A stretch of DNA of 64,000 nucleotides from Mucilaginibacter pineti (GCF_900101875.1 NZ_FNAI01000011.1:1-64000); one strand, 5' to 3'; numbered from the stretch's first letter, positions 35,840 through 44,534 are shown. Numbers and translations are program-made. Notes: a model not told the origin generated them from the sequence alone.

Positions 35840-37207
35840 ATGAAATATATCGTCTTAATAATAGTATGCCTAACATTTAGTTCTTGCGGAAAGGAGTTTC
35901 TGGATGTAAAAAGAGATAAAGGCCAGGTCGTTCCCTCGACGATTGCTGATTTCCAGGCATTGCTGGATGACGCATCGAATACAATGAACAATTCGTCCAG
36001 TCATGAACTTGGTGTCCTCGGTGCCGATGAATATACTTTATCTGACCAGACATGGGAAAACCTGTCCTACCGTCCCTATGAAAAAAATGCTTACATCTGG
36101 GCTAATGAAGTATATGAGAATAACCAGGTAAACGACTGGAATAGTGCCTATCGACGAGTACTTTACGCCAATACAGCGTTATTGGGAATTAACAATATAC
36201 AACCGTTGGCCAGCGAAAAAGATGCCTGGAGTAATGTGAAAGGAAGCGCCTTGTTTTTCCGGGCCTTTAATTTTTATCAGTTGGCACAACTCTTTTGCAA
36301 ACCCTACAGCGCTTCCGCTGACGCCGACCCAGGTATACCCCTAAGACTTGATCCGGATATTAATCTTAAGACGGGGCGGGCAAACGTGGCCGCCACCTAC
36401 GCACAGATCATCAGTGACCTCAATGAGGCTTCTTCCTTGTTACCGGTATCACCCGTGAATCTTTTCCGGCCATCGAAACCAGCGGTCTACGCACTTATGG
36501 CTAAGACCTACTTACAAATGGGGCAATATGAAAAGGCAGAACAATATGCCTCTTTAAGCCTTGCCCTGAAAGGCAGCTTGATAAATTATAATTCACTGAG
36601 TACAAGCGCCGATTACACCTTCCCACTTTGGGGGCAGGGAAACCCTGAAGTGCTCTTGATGTGTAATATGCTAAATATCGCGGTAGTTACGACCACAAGG
36701 TTCAATGCTTCGCCCGAATTACTGGGTCTATATGCTTCCAACGACTTGCGGAGAAAGATTCTATATAAAACAGATACTGACGGGCGGATACTTTTTAAAG
36801 GCTCTTATGCTGGACTGCTTGCATTTTTTACCGGACTTTCCGTTGACGAAACCTTGCTGATTCGTGCGGAATGTTATTTGAGGGCGGGCAGGATTGATGA
36901 GACCTTAGCTGACCTGAATTTTCTGCTTAAAAATCGTATTACAACCGCGGGTTTTCAACCTTTGACCGTAAGAGATTCCGCCATACTGATATCAAGGATA
37001 GTAGAGGAGCGTCGGAAAGAACTTGCCTTAAGAGGAGTTCGCTGGGAAGATCTTCGGCGATATAATAAAGAACCTGCATTAGCCAAGATTCAAACGCGTT
37101 TGTTAAAAGGTACAACTTATCAATTATTACCAAACGTATTAAAATATGTCTGGCCGATTCCACAGAATGCTATAGAAACCGGTGGCTACGAACAAAATCC
37201 ACGTTGA
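35840..37207 (+). CDS. SusD/RagB surface lipoprotein (cluster B)
   Basis: A 455-aa lipoprotein with lipobox around TFSSC (Cys at about 16) followed by GKEFLDVKRDKG. The RagB/SusD helices (GSALFFRAFNFYQLAQLF, YALMAKTYLQMG) and the C-terminal ERRKELALRGVRWEDLRRYN block are clear. It is the lid for the SusC encoded 19 bp upstream and the last gene of cluster B; a hairpin follows the stop codon. Confidence 0.93.
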   Translation: MKYIVLIIVCLTFSSCGKEFLDVKRDKGQVVPSTIADFQALLDDASNTMNNSSSHELGVLGADEYTLSDQTWENLSYRPYEKNAYIWANEVYENNQVNDWNSAYRRVLYANTALLGINNIQPLASEKDAWSNVKGSALFFRAFNFYQLAQLFCKPYSASADADPGIPLRLDPDINLKTGRANVAATYAQIISDLNEASSLLPVSPVNLFRPSKPAVYALMAKTYLQMGQYEKAEQYASLSLALKGSLINYNSLSTSADYTFPLWGQGNPEVLLMCNMLNIAVVTTTRFNASPELLGLYASNDLRRKILYKTDTDGRILFKGSYAGLLAFFTGLSVDETLLIRAECYLRAGRIDETLADLNFLLKNRITTAGFQPLTVRDSAILISRIVEERRKELALRGVRWEDLRRYNKEPALAKIQTRLLKGTTYQLLPNVLKYVWPIPQNAIETGGYEQNPR

Positions 37208-37218
37208 TATAAAAGGGA

Positions 37219-37243
37219 AGAGCCGGTCAATCGGACCGGCTCT
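37219..37243. terminator. Bidirectional hairpin between convergent genes
   Basis: AGAGCCGGTC (37219-37228) pairs perfectly with 37234-37243. It lies between the SusD stop and the end of the convergent small-protein gene. There is no long T tract. Confidence 0.65.
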
Positions 37244-37259
37244 AACAAGTAAATCGTAA

Positions 37260-37649
37260 TTATGGTTCCCTGGTATAGCTGCCTACGGTAGCGCCATAAT
37301 CATCCACCGCTTCTTGCACTGTGGTGCCTGCGGGAATGGACGGAACTGCTCCCGAAAAGCTTAAATTTACAGCACAGGGTACCCCTGTATTTGTGGTATT
37401 ACAGCCCGGACTTGACGGTGCACTACCCGTAGTTGAGGTAATGTCCTGGTTCGCCGGGTTATTATCCGAAGCATCAATAAGATACCACTGGCTTGCAAAA
37501 AACTTTTTAGTATTTCGCTCAAATTTTTGCTCAACCTTTTTATTGTGTTTACTATCTGCTTTAAAAGCAAATAATACTACTGTTGTTAATACAAGAGCAA
37601 GTAACAAGGCACCTGCTCCGAATATTCCTATTTTATGTTTAGTTGCCAT
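37260..37649 (-). CDS. Small membrane-anchored exported protein, DUF6520-like
   Basis: Starting at 37649 gives 129 aa (an upstream ATG at 37664 adds five residues). One hydrophobic helix near the N-terminus (IFGAGALLLALVLTTVVLFAF) is followed by a basic region and a Ser/Thr/Pro-rich part with two cysteines (SPGCNTTNTGVPCAVNLSF). The hydrophobic start with a paired-Cys tail resembles small DUF6520-type proteins found near SusCD/TlpA genes; this match is tentative. It is convergent with cluster B. The two Cys could be substrates of the TlpA proteins (speculation). Confidence 0.6.
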   Translation of the reverse strand: MATKHKIGIFGAGALLLALVLTTVVLFAFKADSKHNKKVEQKFERNTKKFFASQWYLIDASDNNPANQDITSTTGSAPSSPGCNTTNTGVPCAVNLSFSGAVPSIPAGTTVQEAVDDYGATVGSYTREP

Positions 37650-37774
37650 GGGGCTTACATGCATATATTGAGGTAAATGCGTACCTTTAATTTGAAAATT
37701 AGTTCATTTTAATTTTTAGGATCAGCCAGCCACGGCTGCCCGAGAAAGACCTGTCAGCTTCTGATGGGTCTTTT

Positions 37775-38029
37775 TCAATTATAAATTCCCTGCCTGCCGC
37801 AACGCTGGAATAAGGCAAATTTACGTTGGTGAGTAATTCGGTTAACAATTCTCTTGCGGGCGTAAGTACAGGCAAAGAATGGCATGATAGATATGGTTTG
37901 AAACCACACCGATGCTGCTAAGTATGCTGTGATGAAACGGATGCATAGCGCTGCCATAGCGGCAAACACGGTCTGCGAGGCGTAATCCTCTGCCATGTCC
38001 CCGATTGTTGCTGCATCAAACGTTTTCAT
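37775..38029 (-). CDS. Possible small membrane protein, weakly supported
   Basis: From the ATG at 38029 the frame gives 84 aa, starting MKTFDAATIGDMAEDYASQT, with a hydrophobic middle and a basic tail ending RCGRQGIYN. The frame extends upstream to 38125 but that part reads poorly. No family recognised. It may be a remnant; the surrounding 37,650-38,300 is otherwise empty apart from an 8-bp GATGGCCG/CGGCCATC palindrome at about 38,178-38,209. Confidence 0.3.
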   Translation of the reverse strand: MKTFDAATIGDMAEDYASQTVFAAMAALCIRFITAYLAASVWFQTISIMPFFACTYARKRIVNRITHQRKFALFQRCGRQGIYN

Positions 38030-38300
38030 CTGCCTTACATTTTTCTTATTACTGTACTTAACCCGGCCATACGACCTTGATATGGCCCGCCCTGTTTGTT
38101 TATTTGCACTTATCGTCGTGCCCACGTTCCTTGTGCCTGATCCGGTTTTAACTTGCCAATACCGCCGGTTTCTGCATGGATGGCCGCTTCAAACAAAGGG
38201 GACGGCCATCTTAGCGCTGTGCACTTGTACGCCCGGAAAGGGCGGCATGAATACGGTATTCCCCACGCCATAGTATGTTGTCCGGTAACTTTATGTTATA

Positions 38301-38990
38301 TTATAAAGCTAATGTACAGCGAGTTGTTACCTTAAAAAATGGCATATGCCAACTTTTCCAGGCTTTTTTAGGGTACTGTTGATTTTTATATTTGCTGTAA
38401 TGTGATTTATCGATGTGCAGGTAACTGGCGATATGCTTATCCAGCATCTTCACCGTTTTGTGATACGGGTGCAACTCAGGATACAGTTCAAAGAACCGGG
38501 TCAGCCGTTCCTCGGCATCTAAACAGAGCAAAGCTTCCCGTTCCCGGCCTTTCTCCGGGATTTGTGCCAGTATCGCGTTTTCCAGTGCCAGGCTTTGCGG
38601 AAAAAGCTGGTGGATCAGCTTTCTTCCTGCTTTGGAAATTTCCAATACTTCCGTGTCTGCACAGGCCATCATATTACAGGTAGCCGGTTTGCCGTTCATA
38701 AAGCTATCGGGTATGATGGCGAGCTCACCGGAACGGAACAGGGTCAGTACGACTTCCCCTTTATCGACATCGGTAAAATACAGGTAGATCATACCTTTGG
38801 TAATGAACCAGGCCTTGGCACAAACCTCGCGTTCCTGGTGCAATTTTTCTTCCCCCTCGTTACACCAGTACCCGGACAGGATACCGATGAATTGCGGATG
38901 AAAATCCGGGTCTTCAATAACTTGAAAGCTGGCGAGGTAATCAAAAATTTGTTGATAACTGGCCGCACTGATGTGATGTTTGCGGATCAT
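38301..38990 (-). CDS. Crp/Fnr-type cyclic-nucleotide-binding-fold regulator
   Basis: A 229-aa protein. The cNMP-binding-like beta-roll (about 40-135: KAWFITKGMIYLYF, VLTLFRSGELAIIPDSFM) precedes a helical C-terminal part with a short HTH-like segment (IASYLHIDKSHYSKYK). The phosphate-binding-cassette Arg of true cAMP sensors is not evident. It resembles the small Crp/Fnr-like proteins common in Bacteroidota accessory DNA. The last about 25 residues are unusually rich in aromatic and basic residues and may reflect a shifted end. Confidence 0.75.
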   Translation of the reverse strand: MIRKHHISAASYQQIFDYLASFQVIEDPDFHPQFIGILSGYWCNEGEEKLHQEREVCAKAWFITKGMIYLYFTDVDKGEVVLTLFRSGELAIIPDSFMNGKPATCNMMACADTEVLEISKAGRKLIHQLFPQSLALENAILAQIPEKGREREALLCLDAEERLTRFFELYPELHPYHKTVKMLDKHIASYLHIDKSHYSKYKNQQYPKKAWKSWHMPFFKVTTRCTLAL

Positions 38991-39019
38991 GGGGTAGGTT
39001 GATTAATGTTACATTAGGC

Positions 39020-39394
39020 TCATGTCTTAGGGGTTGATTTTTTTAGTTTCAAGCTGTCTTGTTGTTTTTTTTTCTGAAGTTCCAGCTTTTTAAGCAGTTC
39101 AGCTCTTTTGGCGGCGCAGATATAGATATCATCCAATTGTTTTTGATAGTTACGTACATTCGTATCGCCTGCCAATGCCAGCTTATTGAGCTTAGGGTCA
39201 TCGATCTGATCTTCGCAGGTACAATGTCCCGGCGGGAAAATAAGGACCATCAGGCCAGCCAGTATCAGACCGATGATCCCGGCAGGATTAATATGTTTTA
39301 ACACCGGGGTACGCATATACCACCGGGCTGCTCTCGCCCATATATCTTTGTTGATCTGCCTTTGCGGGTCAGTTCCATTGGAGTGTGGTTCCAT
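39020..39394 (-). CDS. Single-span membrane protein with coiled-coil tail
   Basis: Starting at 39394 gives 124 aa; the frame is open to 39526 but would overlap the divergent LytTR gene. A polar N-terminus is followed by a membrane helix (PAGIIGLILAGLMVLIF), a CTCED motif and a Lys/Leu-rich C-terminal helix (RAELLKKLELQKKKQQDSLK), probably coiled. No family recognised. It is divergent from the LytTR regulator. Confidence 0.55.
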   Translation of the reverse strand: MEPHSNGTDPQRQINKDIWARAARWYMRTPVLKHINPAGIIGLILAGLMVLIFPPGHCTCEDQIDDPKLNKLALAGDTNVRNYQKQLDDIYICAAKRAELLKKLELQKKKQQDSLKLKKSTPKT

Positions 39395-39576
39395 GATCTT
39401 TTGCGTTTGCTGGTATAAAATTAATGCAGCAACGCGGCTTTTTTTATTAAATACCATCATAATTAAGCAAAAAGGCCAAAAAACGGAATGAAATGTACAT
39501 GGTATATCGAAATTTGACGAAAACACCAGTACGCCGGAGGATCGATTTACTTAACTTAGGGTTAATCTGCTTTACT

Positions 39577-40431
39577 ATGGAAGACAATAGAGAAGATGCG
39601 CCGTCCCTGGGAATGGCGCTACCCTATTTTAGTTTGGGGGCACAGGTCTTCATGGCGCTTGTCATGAGCCTGGCAACGCTTTTTCCATACCGTAACGGAT
39701 TTTTTAACACGATCCTCAGCAAGTGGTTTTTTTACCCGTTTTTTTCCGTTTTTGCGATCAGTCTTTTCATGGTCTACCTGGTTCATTGGGCATCCGTCCG
39801 GCTTGATAAGAGCTACCGGTGGGAAGAAAAGTTCACCGAACGTTTACTATACCAATTGTTATTCGGATGGGTTGTTCCGGTACTCTTCTCCGTACTCTAT
39901 ACCTGGGCCTATCTTAGATTCCTGGGCATAGATATGATGGATACCCTTTATTCCCGTAACAAGTTTCCATTCGAATTGGCCTTAGCTTTGATTCTTGATG
40001 TCGCTTATATGTGCTATTATCTGCACTGGTATTTCCGGATCGGCCGAAAGCCTGCGCCAAAAGCAAATGCTGACGAGCGATACCCGGAGCATTTGCTATT
40101 TCCCTATAATGGCGGCGAGATCAAGATCCCGGTTTTGGATATTGCTTATCTGTGCAGTCATGGCAAGCATACTGCCATACAGTTCCACGAACAAGAGCCG
40201 GTGATCCTGGGGCTGGTTACGCTGGAAGATGTGCTAGCCAAATTAGACCCTGATCAATTCTGCAAAGTAAACAGATCCTATATCATTACCCGGAAAGCCT
40301 ACGCGGGATACACGATGCGCAAGAACCGGGGTATGCTGCTCTTGCTGAAACCAGAAGTAAAGGAAGACATAAAGATCAGCCGAGTCAATACAGACAGAGT
40401 TTTGTCCTGGATAAAAAATGAAACAAGATAG
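39577..40431 (+). CDS. Membrane-bound LytTR DNA-binding regulator
   Basis: From the Met at 39577 the protein has 284 aa; the longer frame from 39493 would add a basic leader of poor quality. Four hydrophobic helices (about 15-170) precede a LytTR domain (about 190-284) with the family pattern IPVLDIAYLCSHGKHTAIQF, FCKVNRSYIITRKA and a basic KEDIKISRVN. Such TM-LytTR proteins act without a separate kinase. Targets are unknown; the mobilisation module is convergent just downstream. Confidence 0.85.
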   Translation: MEDNREDAPSLGMALPYFSLGAQVFMALVMSLATLFPYRNGFFNTILSKWFFYPFFSVFAISLFMVYLVHWASVRLDKSYRWEEKFTERLLYQLLFGWVVPVLFSVLYTWAYLRFLGIDMMDTLYSRNKFPFELALALILDVAYMCYYLHWYFRIGRKPAPKANADERYPEHLLFPYNGGEIKIPVLDIAYLCSHGKHTAIQFHEQEPVILGLVTLEDVLAKLDPDQFCKVNRSYIITRKAYAGYTMRKNRGMLLLLKPEVKEDIKISRVNTDRVLSWIKNETR

Positions 40432-40482
40432 GCTCAATAGGCAGACTATCATTGTTTACGACGGAACAATCATGTCCTTACC

Positions 40483-41475
40483 TTACCTGCTGATCGTTAC
40501 TGACTGGCTTTGTCCTTTCTTTTTCTTCTTACGTTTCTGCATTTCTTCTGCCGGGCTGACCTGCGGAGCAGCTTGCGGTACTTCCGTCATTAGCAGCTCA
40601 AAAAGAGCGCCCGCTGCTTTCCCGGCAGTCCCTATCATTTGCCCGATATCGGCAAATAAACCCTCCGCAACGCCTTGACTAAGCTGACCGACCACATAGG
40701 GCAATCCCTCTACCCGGTGGCCGGACATGGTATCTAATACCTGCATTTGCGCTTTTTGCATGGCGGTGCCGTTTTTCATGGTATTTGCATAGGCAAGGGT
40801 ATCTTTTAATCCCCGGTCAAAATTGAACTCCTGGTCAAACAAACGCTCACCCGACTGCTTAAAAGCCATGCGGTCAAATTGCCCTAACTTAGCGGAGTGG
40901 GCCTTGTTTGTGCCTTTAGAATTATTCTGCGGGCTTAATTTGATCTTGTTGGTCATGTCCTTTCGGCTGACAATGACCTGAACATGCATCTGCCTGCCCT
41001 CCTTGCGGTCGCCTGTGTTTTTCAAGCCCTGTTTAACCGCTTCGTCCTTATGACTGTAGTAACGGTAATTTTCAAGTTTACCAAACCAAAGCAGGTCTTT
41101 ATGGCTGTTTATGCCCGGTCTTTTAAAGTTGAGGGCGTACTCGTCCATGACCTTAACGGCAAATTCCTTAAGTTTCTCTTTTGCCCCAACTTCCCCATAT
41201 TGCGCCACTAAATGCGACAATTCCTTTTGGCTCGGACTGATATTGATGAGAAAGAATTTAGCATCTTCCTTACCAAGCTTGGCAATGTTATTGTCGATCT
41301 TGCTTCTGACCTCCTGCCGTAAAATATCCTCATGACTGCCATTGAACCAATATTCGGGACTTAAATGTTGGTCGTTCTCCGGTGACAGGCGATTCTCCTT
41401 TTCAAGATAATGAACCAATGCCCCGCTGCTGCCTTTGTTGCCGCCTGTTTCGGAAGCGGTGATGTTGATATGCAT
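40483..41475 (-). CDS. Mobilisation relaxase, MobB-type (DUF5712)
   Basis: A 330-aa protein. Its start (MHINITASETGGNKGSSGAL) and the block RQMHVQVIVSRKDMTNKIKLSP match the DUF5712/MobB relaxase-like family of Bacteroidota mobilisable elements; the HxQ segment replaces the classical HxH. The C-terminus is Lys-rich. It lies 2 bp after the BfmA-like gene, with which it would nick the element's oriT. No conjugation machinery is in the window, so transfer would need a helper. Confidence 0.85.
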   Translation of the reverse strand: MHINITASETGGNKGSSGALVHYLEKENRLSPENDQHLSPEYWFNGSHEDILRQEVRSKIDNNIAKLGKEDAKFFLINISPSQKELSHLVAQYGEVGAKEKLKEFAVKVMDEYALNFKRPGINSHKDLLWFGKLENYRYYSHKDEAVKQGLKNTGDRKEGRQMHVQVIVSRKDMTNKIKLSPQNNSKGTNKAHSAKLGQFDRMAFKQSGERLFDQEFNFDRGLKDTLAYANTMKNGTAMQKAQMQVLDTMSGHRVEGLPYVVGQLSQGVAEGLFADIGQMIGTAGKAAGALFELLMTEVPQAAPQVSPAEEMQKRKKKKKGQSQSVTISR

Positions 41476-41477
41476 AA

Positions 41478-42035
41478 CTATAAATTTTCAAGTGATTGCC
41501 TGACCTGCGCTTGCAGCTCTTCTTTTTTGGCAGCCGATACCGGCCAGCCCAATGATTCCCGCTGACTGATATAATATTCGAGTATCCTGGTAAAGCGGGA
41601 TTTTAGCAATGCCTTATCGTTCAGATTTTTCTGCGTTTTTTCAATGGCCTTTTCGAGGCTGCCCATCCGCTGATCGACCTGCTCCACGGTCTTCTTATGT
41701 GCATTCAGCCAATCGTTTAATTTGATGATCCATTCTGTGCGCTTTTGCGATGTTGTAACCATTGTATTCGCATGGGTAAAAGTGGGTTGCAATAATTCCT
41801 GTTCCTGGGTCTTCATAAAGGAAAGGATGCGGCTTACCCCATTTGAAAGTTCCTTTTTAAGCATTTCATCGTTCAGGTCGGCAGGGTCTTTTTTACTCTT
41901 GTAGAAATAATCCACCATCTGTATAAACAAAGCACGTTTTGTCCTGCCCAATTTACGGGCAAGTTTTTCCAACTTAACATCGACCACCTGCGGGTAGCGG
42001 ACGGATTTAACATTAATATCTTCCATCTCCTTCAT
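41478..42035 (-). CDS. BfmA/BtgA-family mobilisation accessory protein
   Basis: A 185-aa protein of the BfmA/BtgA family, the DNA-binding partner of the relaxase. An N-terminal ribbon-helix-helix-like region (VKSVRYPQVVDVKLEKLARKLG) is followed by a long helical, probably coiled-coil domain (WLNAHKKTVEQVDQRMG...). Met4 at 42026 is an alternative start. It overlaps the upstream gene by 23 bp. Confidence 0.82.
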   Translation of the reverse strand: MKEMEDINVKSVRYPQVVDVKLEKLARKLGRTKRALFIQMVDYFYKSKKDPADLNDEMLKKELSNGVSRILSFMKTQEQELLQPTFTHANTMVTTSQKRTEWIIKLNDWLNAHKKTVEQVDQRMGSLEKAIEKTQKNLNDKALLKSRFTRILEYYISQRESLGWPVSAAKKEELQAQVRQSLENL

Positions 42036-42372
42036 TATTTTCGCCTGTACCGCAAAGCAATTTTATCGTGCTGCCATGATGCGGATGCCAGGAGGGTGTA
42101 TATTGGATATAGCCGTAAGCTGTCAGTTCTTTCATGTTTTTGTGGTAGGTAGCAATAGACCTGATCCGTGAAAAGCGCATCAGCTTTGCCCGGCTTGCCT
42201 TAAAAGGCTCGCCTGGGCATTCGCTGTTGCTAAAATAAAACAGGGCCATAAACAAGCTGATGTGGGTTGGAAACAAACGATCATCCAGCGCGGCACGCTC
42301 GAAGTAATTACTTAAAGCATGTCTTGGTATATCCAGTTGGTTCCGGTTGGTGTTATTCTCATGGTGCTTCAT
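42013..42372 (-). CDS. Small replication/regulatory protein of the mobile module
   Basis: A 119-aa protein with a helical middle resembling a winged-helix domain (LFMALFYFSNSECPGEPFKASRAKLMRFSRIRS). The motif ATYHKNMKELTAYGYIQYTPS is typical of small Bacteroidota mobile-element proteins that precede bfmA-like genes. Exact function unknown. It starts 4 bp after the HTH gene stop and overlaps the next gene by 23 bp, so the module is one operon. Confidence 0.65.
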   Translation of the reverse strand: MKHHENNTNRNQLDIPRHALSNYFERAALDDRLFPTHISLFMALFYFSNSECPGEPFKASRAKLMRFSRIRSIATYHKNMKELTAYGYIQYTPSWHPHHGSTIKLLCGTGENNEGDGRY

Positions 42373-42376
42373 TTTA

Positions 42377-42637
42377 TTATTCCCCCCTCATAATTTTTTC
42401 AATCTCTTCCCTGTTATAAAACATGCTTCCGCCGATCTTACGATACGGCAGCGTACCGCTGATACGGAGGTTCTGCAAGGTGCCGGGTGATATGTTAAGC
42501 ATTTTTCTAACCTCGGCACTCATTAGCCATTGTTTGGTTTGGCTTTCTTTACCGCCTTGCAGCAGGCGGTTCATTTCTGTAAACAGTTCTGTCTTGAACT
42601 GTAATAAATCTTCTAACGTGATGATATTTAACTGCAT
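42377..42637 (-). CDS. HTH_17/excisionase-like DNA-binding protein
   Basis: An 86-aa protein. The C-terminal half is a MerR/excisionase-type helix-turn-helix (WLMSAEVRKMLNISPGTLQNLRISGTLPYRKIGG, continuing into YNREEIEKIM). Members direct integrase excision or regulate mobile-element genes. It is the first gene of the mobilisation operon. Confidence 0.85.
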   Translation of the reverse strand: MQLNIITLEDLLQFKTELFTEMNRLLQGGKESQTKQWLMSAEVRKMLNISPGTLQNLRISGTLPYRKIGGSMFYNREEIEKIMRGE

Positions 42638-42778
42638 GATTCAATCTTTTTAGTCTTATTATTATTTTGCCTGCCTGAAATTTCCAGATATATAGATATA
42701 CAGATCGGTAGATATACGGGATACTGTGAAGTATCCTTTTTATTATCATTCCGGCTATTGCAGGCTATTAAAGTATCC

Positions 42779-42920
42779 CCGGAGGATACGTAAAACCCCC
42801 GTAGCGATAGCGTAGGGCAAGCAAAGTAGGGCTCTGCCCAACTTCCGCTTGCTCCTTTTCTTTTGCAAGAAAAGGACAACGTTTCCACCATGCCGAAACC
42901 TTTTCAGGTTCATGGCATAC
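42779..42920. other. Possible origin of transfer (oriT)
   Basis: The 329-bp gap upstream of the mobilisation operon has no gene and carries two hairpins: CCTTTTCTT (42854-862) with AAGAAAAGG (867-875), and ATGCC-GA-AACC (42890-900) with GGTT-CAT-GGCAT (907-918). A further CGTAGCGATAGCGTA-like palindrome lies at about 42,800. Position and structure fit an oriT, but no nic site can be named. Confidence 0.4.
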
Positions 42921-42966
42921 CTTTGGTCTTAGGCCGGAATAATGTAGGCTGTTTATTCGCTGGCGC

Positions 42967-43263
42967 TCACGGTGGCGGCTTTTCGTCCGGCTGTGCATGT
43001 ACCCATGCCAATAGAGCATTGCGTGAAAACAACAGTTTTCCCGCCGTCTTAGAATAAGGGATTTTGTTTTGTTTGACCAGGCCATACAGGGTGGACGCCT
43101 TGTAATTGATCAGCTTGCCTGCCTGTCTGGTGTTAAGCAATTCGTCTCCGTCGGGTAATTGAACGCCATTATGACCAATGGCCTTTCGCACTGATCTTTC
43201 CATCAGTGTGGCGAGTTCCTCGGCAGACAGTGCGGTGAATAAAATTTTCTCTTTGCTATCCAT
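42967..43263 (-). CDS. HTH_17-type DNA-binding protein
   Basis: A 98-aa protein. The C-terminal helix-turn-helix (ELLNTRQAGKLINYKASTLYGL, continuing to IPYSKTAGKLLFSRNALLAWV) is clear, with a Pro-rich end. It resembles the excisionase-like gene at 42,377 but is a different subgroup with a longer N-terminus. It precedes the oriT-like gap. Confidence 0.85.
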   Translation of the reverse strand: MDSKEKILFTALSAEELATLMERSVRKAIGHNGVQLPDGDELLNTRQAGKLINYKASTLYGLVKQNKIPYSKTAGKLLFSRNALLAWVHAQPDEKPPP

Positions 43264-43322
43264 AACATTTGCGTTGATGGATACAAAGGAATAGCGAAAA
43301 ATCAGCTAAAACCGCAATGACA

Positions 43323-44534
43323 TTAATGTAATAATTTATGTTTTTTAAGGATGCTTAGCATTTCATCCACATGGGGATTAACACTTTGGCTGTTTTTAAT
43401 GACCTTTATGCCTTTGGGGTTAAAGGTCGCCAGCGTGTTTTTAATACTTACGGGGCCAGAACCGGAGAAAACGGAAAAGTGTCGTTTTAAAATACCAACA
43501 TATTCCATTTGCGTTACGCCGCGATTGTATTCATGGTTAATATTATAGGTGGCAAAAATTAGGGCGATCAGCACATTGCGCATATCGCCTTTAGAGGTTT
43601 TGATAATCTCTGTCTGTTTACCAAATGGCAAAGCATCGGGAAATGCACCGGAACTGAATGAAGCGCCTAAGAACTGCGCTAATTGTTGAGCATCAAATAC
43701 GGCTTCCTCCGTTCCATTCTTGGTATTTAACGGAGCCGTCAGCACACGCCATATCGATTTAATTTCATCTAAATTGCAAAGCAATTCAATGCGGGTTGGC
43801 ATGGGTGCAGTTGCTTGCTTACTGACCGGCGGTTTTACATTTGATGTATCCGGCGTGATCGGTTTATTGTTTTCTGCTGCCTTTTGTGTCTTTTCTTGCC
43901 GCACTTTGGCGGCTTGTGCGATAGCCAGTACCTTATTATAGCTTTCAAAATGTAAACGGACACCGGGACTACCATCGGGCAAGGCGCTTTTTAAATTATT
44001 GATCTCAATGAAGCCACGGTAAAAGCTCGCTTGTAAATAGCCTAAATTATAGAATAGTCCTTTGTCAAGGTCGCCGTCAAAAAAAAGGAAATCAAGACAG
44101 TACAAACAAAAAACATGTAAATAACGGGTTTGCTGCTCTATCGTATAACCGTGATACGCCATACCCGTATTTCGTTCAAATTCGATCACCCCGACATTAT
44201 AGCCCGTAAAGAAACATTCCGCAAAGCTTTCTTTTTGAGCTATGTTCCATTCGCCATAACCTGCGGTATAATTATCTATAGTATTTTCATCACTATTTAA
44301 AAACTCATAAAGATCAATATCGCTGATAAAATAGGCCCTGTCATCCCTGATTAATTCCTTAAACGGGAAATAGCCCAATCTGTCCATCAGGTCAAAGCGG
44401 CTGTCTTTCTTACTTAGATAACCGTCTTTCTTCTGAACAAAGGGCACGTGCATATCATCGTAAATATGGCCGGAGTAAGGACTGAAGTTTTTGAGATGAT
44501 GAAAAAACATAGGCAGACCACTTTGTATACCCAA
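43323..44534 (-). CDS. Mobile-element protein, unrecognised (RteC-like at best)
   Basis: A 403-aa cytoplasmic protein. The N-terminal half (about 1-210) is rich in Phe and Tyr, including CLYCLDFLFFDGDLDKGLFY. An Ala/Lys/Pro linker (about 212-245) follows, then a helical C-terminal domain (about 248-403). Position upstream of two HTH genes is where RteC-type regulators of excision lie in related elements, but I cannot confirm RteC by motif. It is the first gene of the minus-strand module, and a terminator-rich region lies upstream. Confidence 0.5.
   Translation of the reverse strand: MGIQSGLPMFFHHLKNFSPYSGHIYDDMHVPFVQKKDGYLSKKDSRFDLMDRLGYFPFKELIRDDRAYFISDIDLYEFLNSDENTIDNYTAGYGEWNIAQKESFAECFFTGYNVGVIEFERNTGMAYHGYTIEQQTRYLHVFCLYCLDFLFFDGDLDKGLFYNLGYLQASFYRGFIEINNLKSALPDGSPGVRLHFESYNKVLAIAQAAKVRQEKTQKAAENNKPITPDTSNVKPPVSKQATAPMPTRIELLCNLDEIKSIWRVLTAPLNTKNGTEEAVFDAQQLAQFLGASFSSGAFPDALPFGKQTEIIKTSKGDMRNVLIALIFATYNINHEYNRGVTQMEYVGILKRHFSVFSGSGPVSIKNTLATFNPKGIKVIKNSQSVNPHVDEMLSILKKHKLLH

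Noticed and set aside
20650..37207. Polysaccharide utilisation loci
   Set aside because: SusC/SusD pairs alone do not make a glycan locus; no carbohydrate-active enzyme or sulfatase is present.
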